A stretch of DNA of 7,268 bases, from the NCBI GenBank assembly GCA_002424845.1, contig DILD01000057.1, positions 1-7,268 on the forward strand. The letters run 5' to 3'. The position numbers and the translations under genes are program-made. Each line of letters begins with the position of its first letter. Position 1 is the first letter of the stretch. Under the pieces are notes generated by a model. The model made no database searches and was not told the DNA's origin. It was given only the letters and a program-made list of their open reading frames with translations. Below are positions 6,975-7,268 of the stretch, piece after piece. Source of the DNA: Thiobacillus denitrificans. Lineage in GTDB: Bacteria > Pseudomonadota > Gammaproteobacteria > Burkholderiales > Thiobacillaceae.

Positions 6975-7268
6975 TCAAGCGTCCTTGCCCTTGGCCACCA
7001 TCACCAGCGCCGGCCGCAGCGTGCGCTCGTTGAGGCGGTAGCCTTTCTGCAGCACCGTCACCACCGTGTTGGCCGGCTGGTCGGATTCGATCATCTGGAT
7101 CGCCTGATGCTGGTGTGGATCGAATTTCTCGCCCATCGGGCTGATGTCGACGAGGTTGAACTTGCCGAAGGCGGCCACCAGCTGCTTCAGGGTCAGCTCG
7201 ACGCCGTCCTTCATGTTCTCGACACTCGGCGACTCGGCGGCCAGCGCGGCTTCCAGACTATCTTTCAC
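6975..7268 (-). CDS. grpE: Nucleotide exchange factor GrpE (N-terminal part outside window)
   Basis: GrpE is the dimeric exchange factor that releases ADP from DnaK and also works as a thermosensor. Only the C-terminal 97 or so residues are in the window; the frame stays open to the edge, so the start lies beyond base 7268. Visible are the end of the helical region (DSLEAALAAE, GVELTLKQLVAAFGKFNL) and the beta domain that contacts DnaK, with FDPHQHQAIQM, NTVVTVLQKGYRLNERTLRPALVMVAKG and a short tail ending KDA (each a family hallmark). The gene is 87 bases upstream of dnaK on the same strand, the usual heat-shock order. The stop codon coincides with the first bases of a 14-bp tandem repeat, so the 3' end lies next to a region that has undergone duplication. 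Confidence 0.97.
   Translation of the reverse strand: MKDSLEAALAAESPSVENMKDGVELTLKQLVAAFGKFNLVDISPMGEKFDPHQHQAIQMIESDQPANTVVTVLQKGYRLNERTLRPALVMVAKGKDA

Overview
The window looks like ordinary chromosome from a GC-rich betaproteobacterium. This rests on the gene order holB-pilZ-tatD, on a PilZ of the type IV pilus class, and on a grpE-dnaK-dnaJ chaperone cluster with a sigma-32-like promoter. The genus cannot be fixed from the sequence alone. There are no mobile-element genes, CRISPR array, tRNA or rRNA here.

Left part, plus strand (2-2115): the 3' portion of holB (DNA polymerase III delta-prime), pilZ and tatD lie head to tail. The holB-pilZ gap is 12 bases. The pilZ-tatD gap is 59 bases and starts with a perfect hairpin. 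tatD runs convergently into tcdA on the other strand, and the two coding ends overlap by 20 bases.

Right part, minus strand (7268 down to 2096): read in transcription order, this is grpE (cut by the window edge), dnaK, dnaJ, an exported GlcG/HbpS-type small protein, and tcdA (tRNA t6A dehydratase). GrpE, DnaK and DnaJ form the Hsp70 machine: DnaJ delivers substrate and stimulates ATP hydrolysis by DnaK, and GrpE exchanges the nucleotide. The last two genes have no obvious functional tie to the chaperones and may be transcribed separately.

The most noteworthy structure is non-coding. The 151-base dnaK-dnaJ spacer consists largely of phased 7-bp repeats (consensus GAGAGYS, with a 21-bp higher-order period) arranged as two inverted arms. 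The repeat runs to within a few bases of the dnaJ start codon, which has no visible Shine-Dalgarno sequence. The spacer RNA could form two mutually exclusive hairpins, one of them terminator-like. Upstream of dnaK, a 14-bp tandem duplication abuts the grpE stop codon, and one copy supplies part of the -35 element of a sigma-32-like promoter. A perfect dyad (TGACGCG-N8-CGCGTCA) lies upstream of tcdA. I see no clearly new multi-gene system. The repeat-filled chaperone spacer is the best candidate for a second look.
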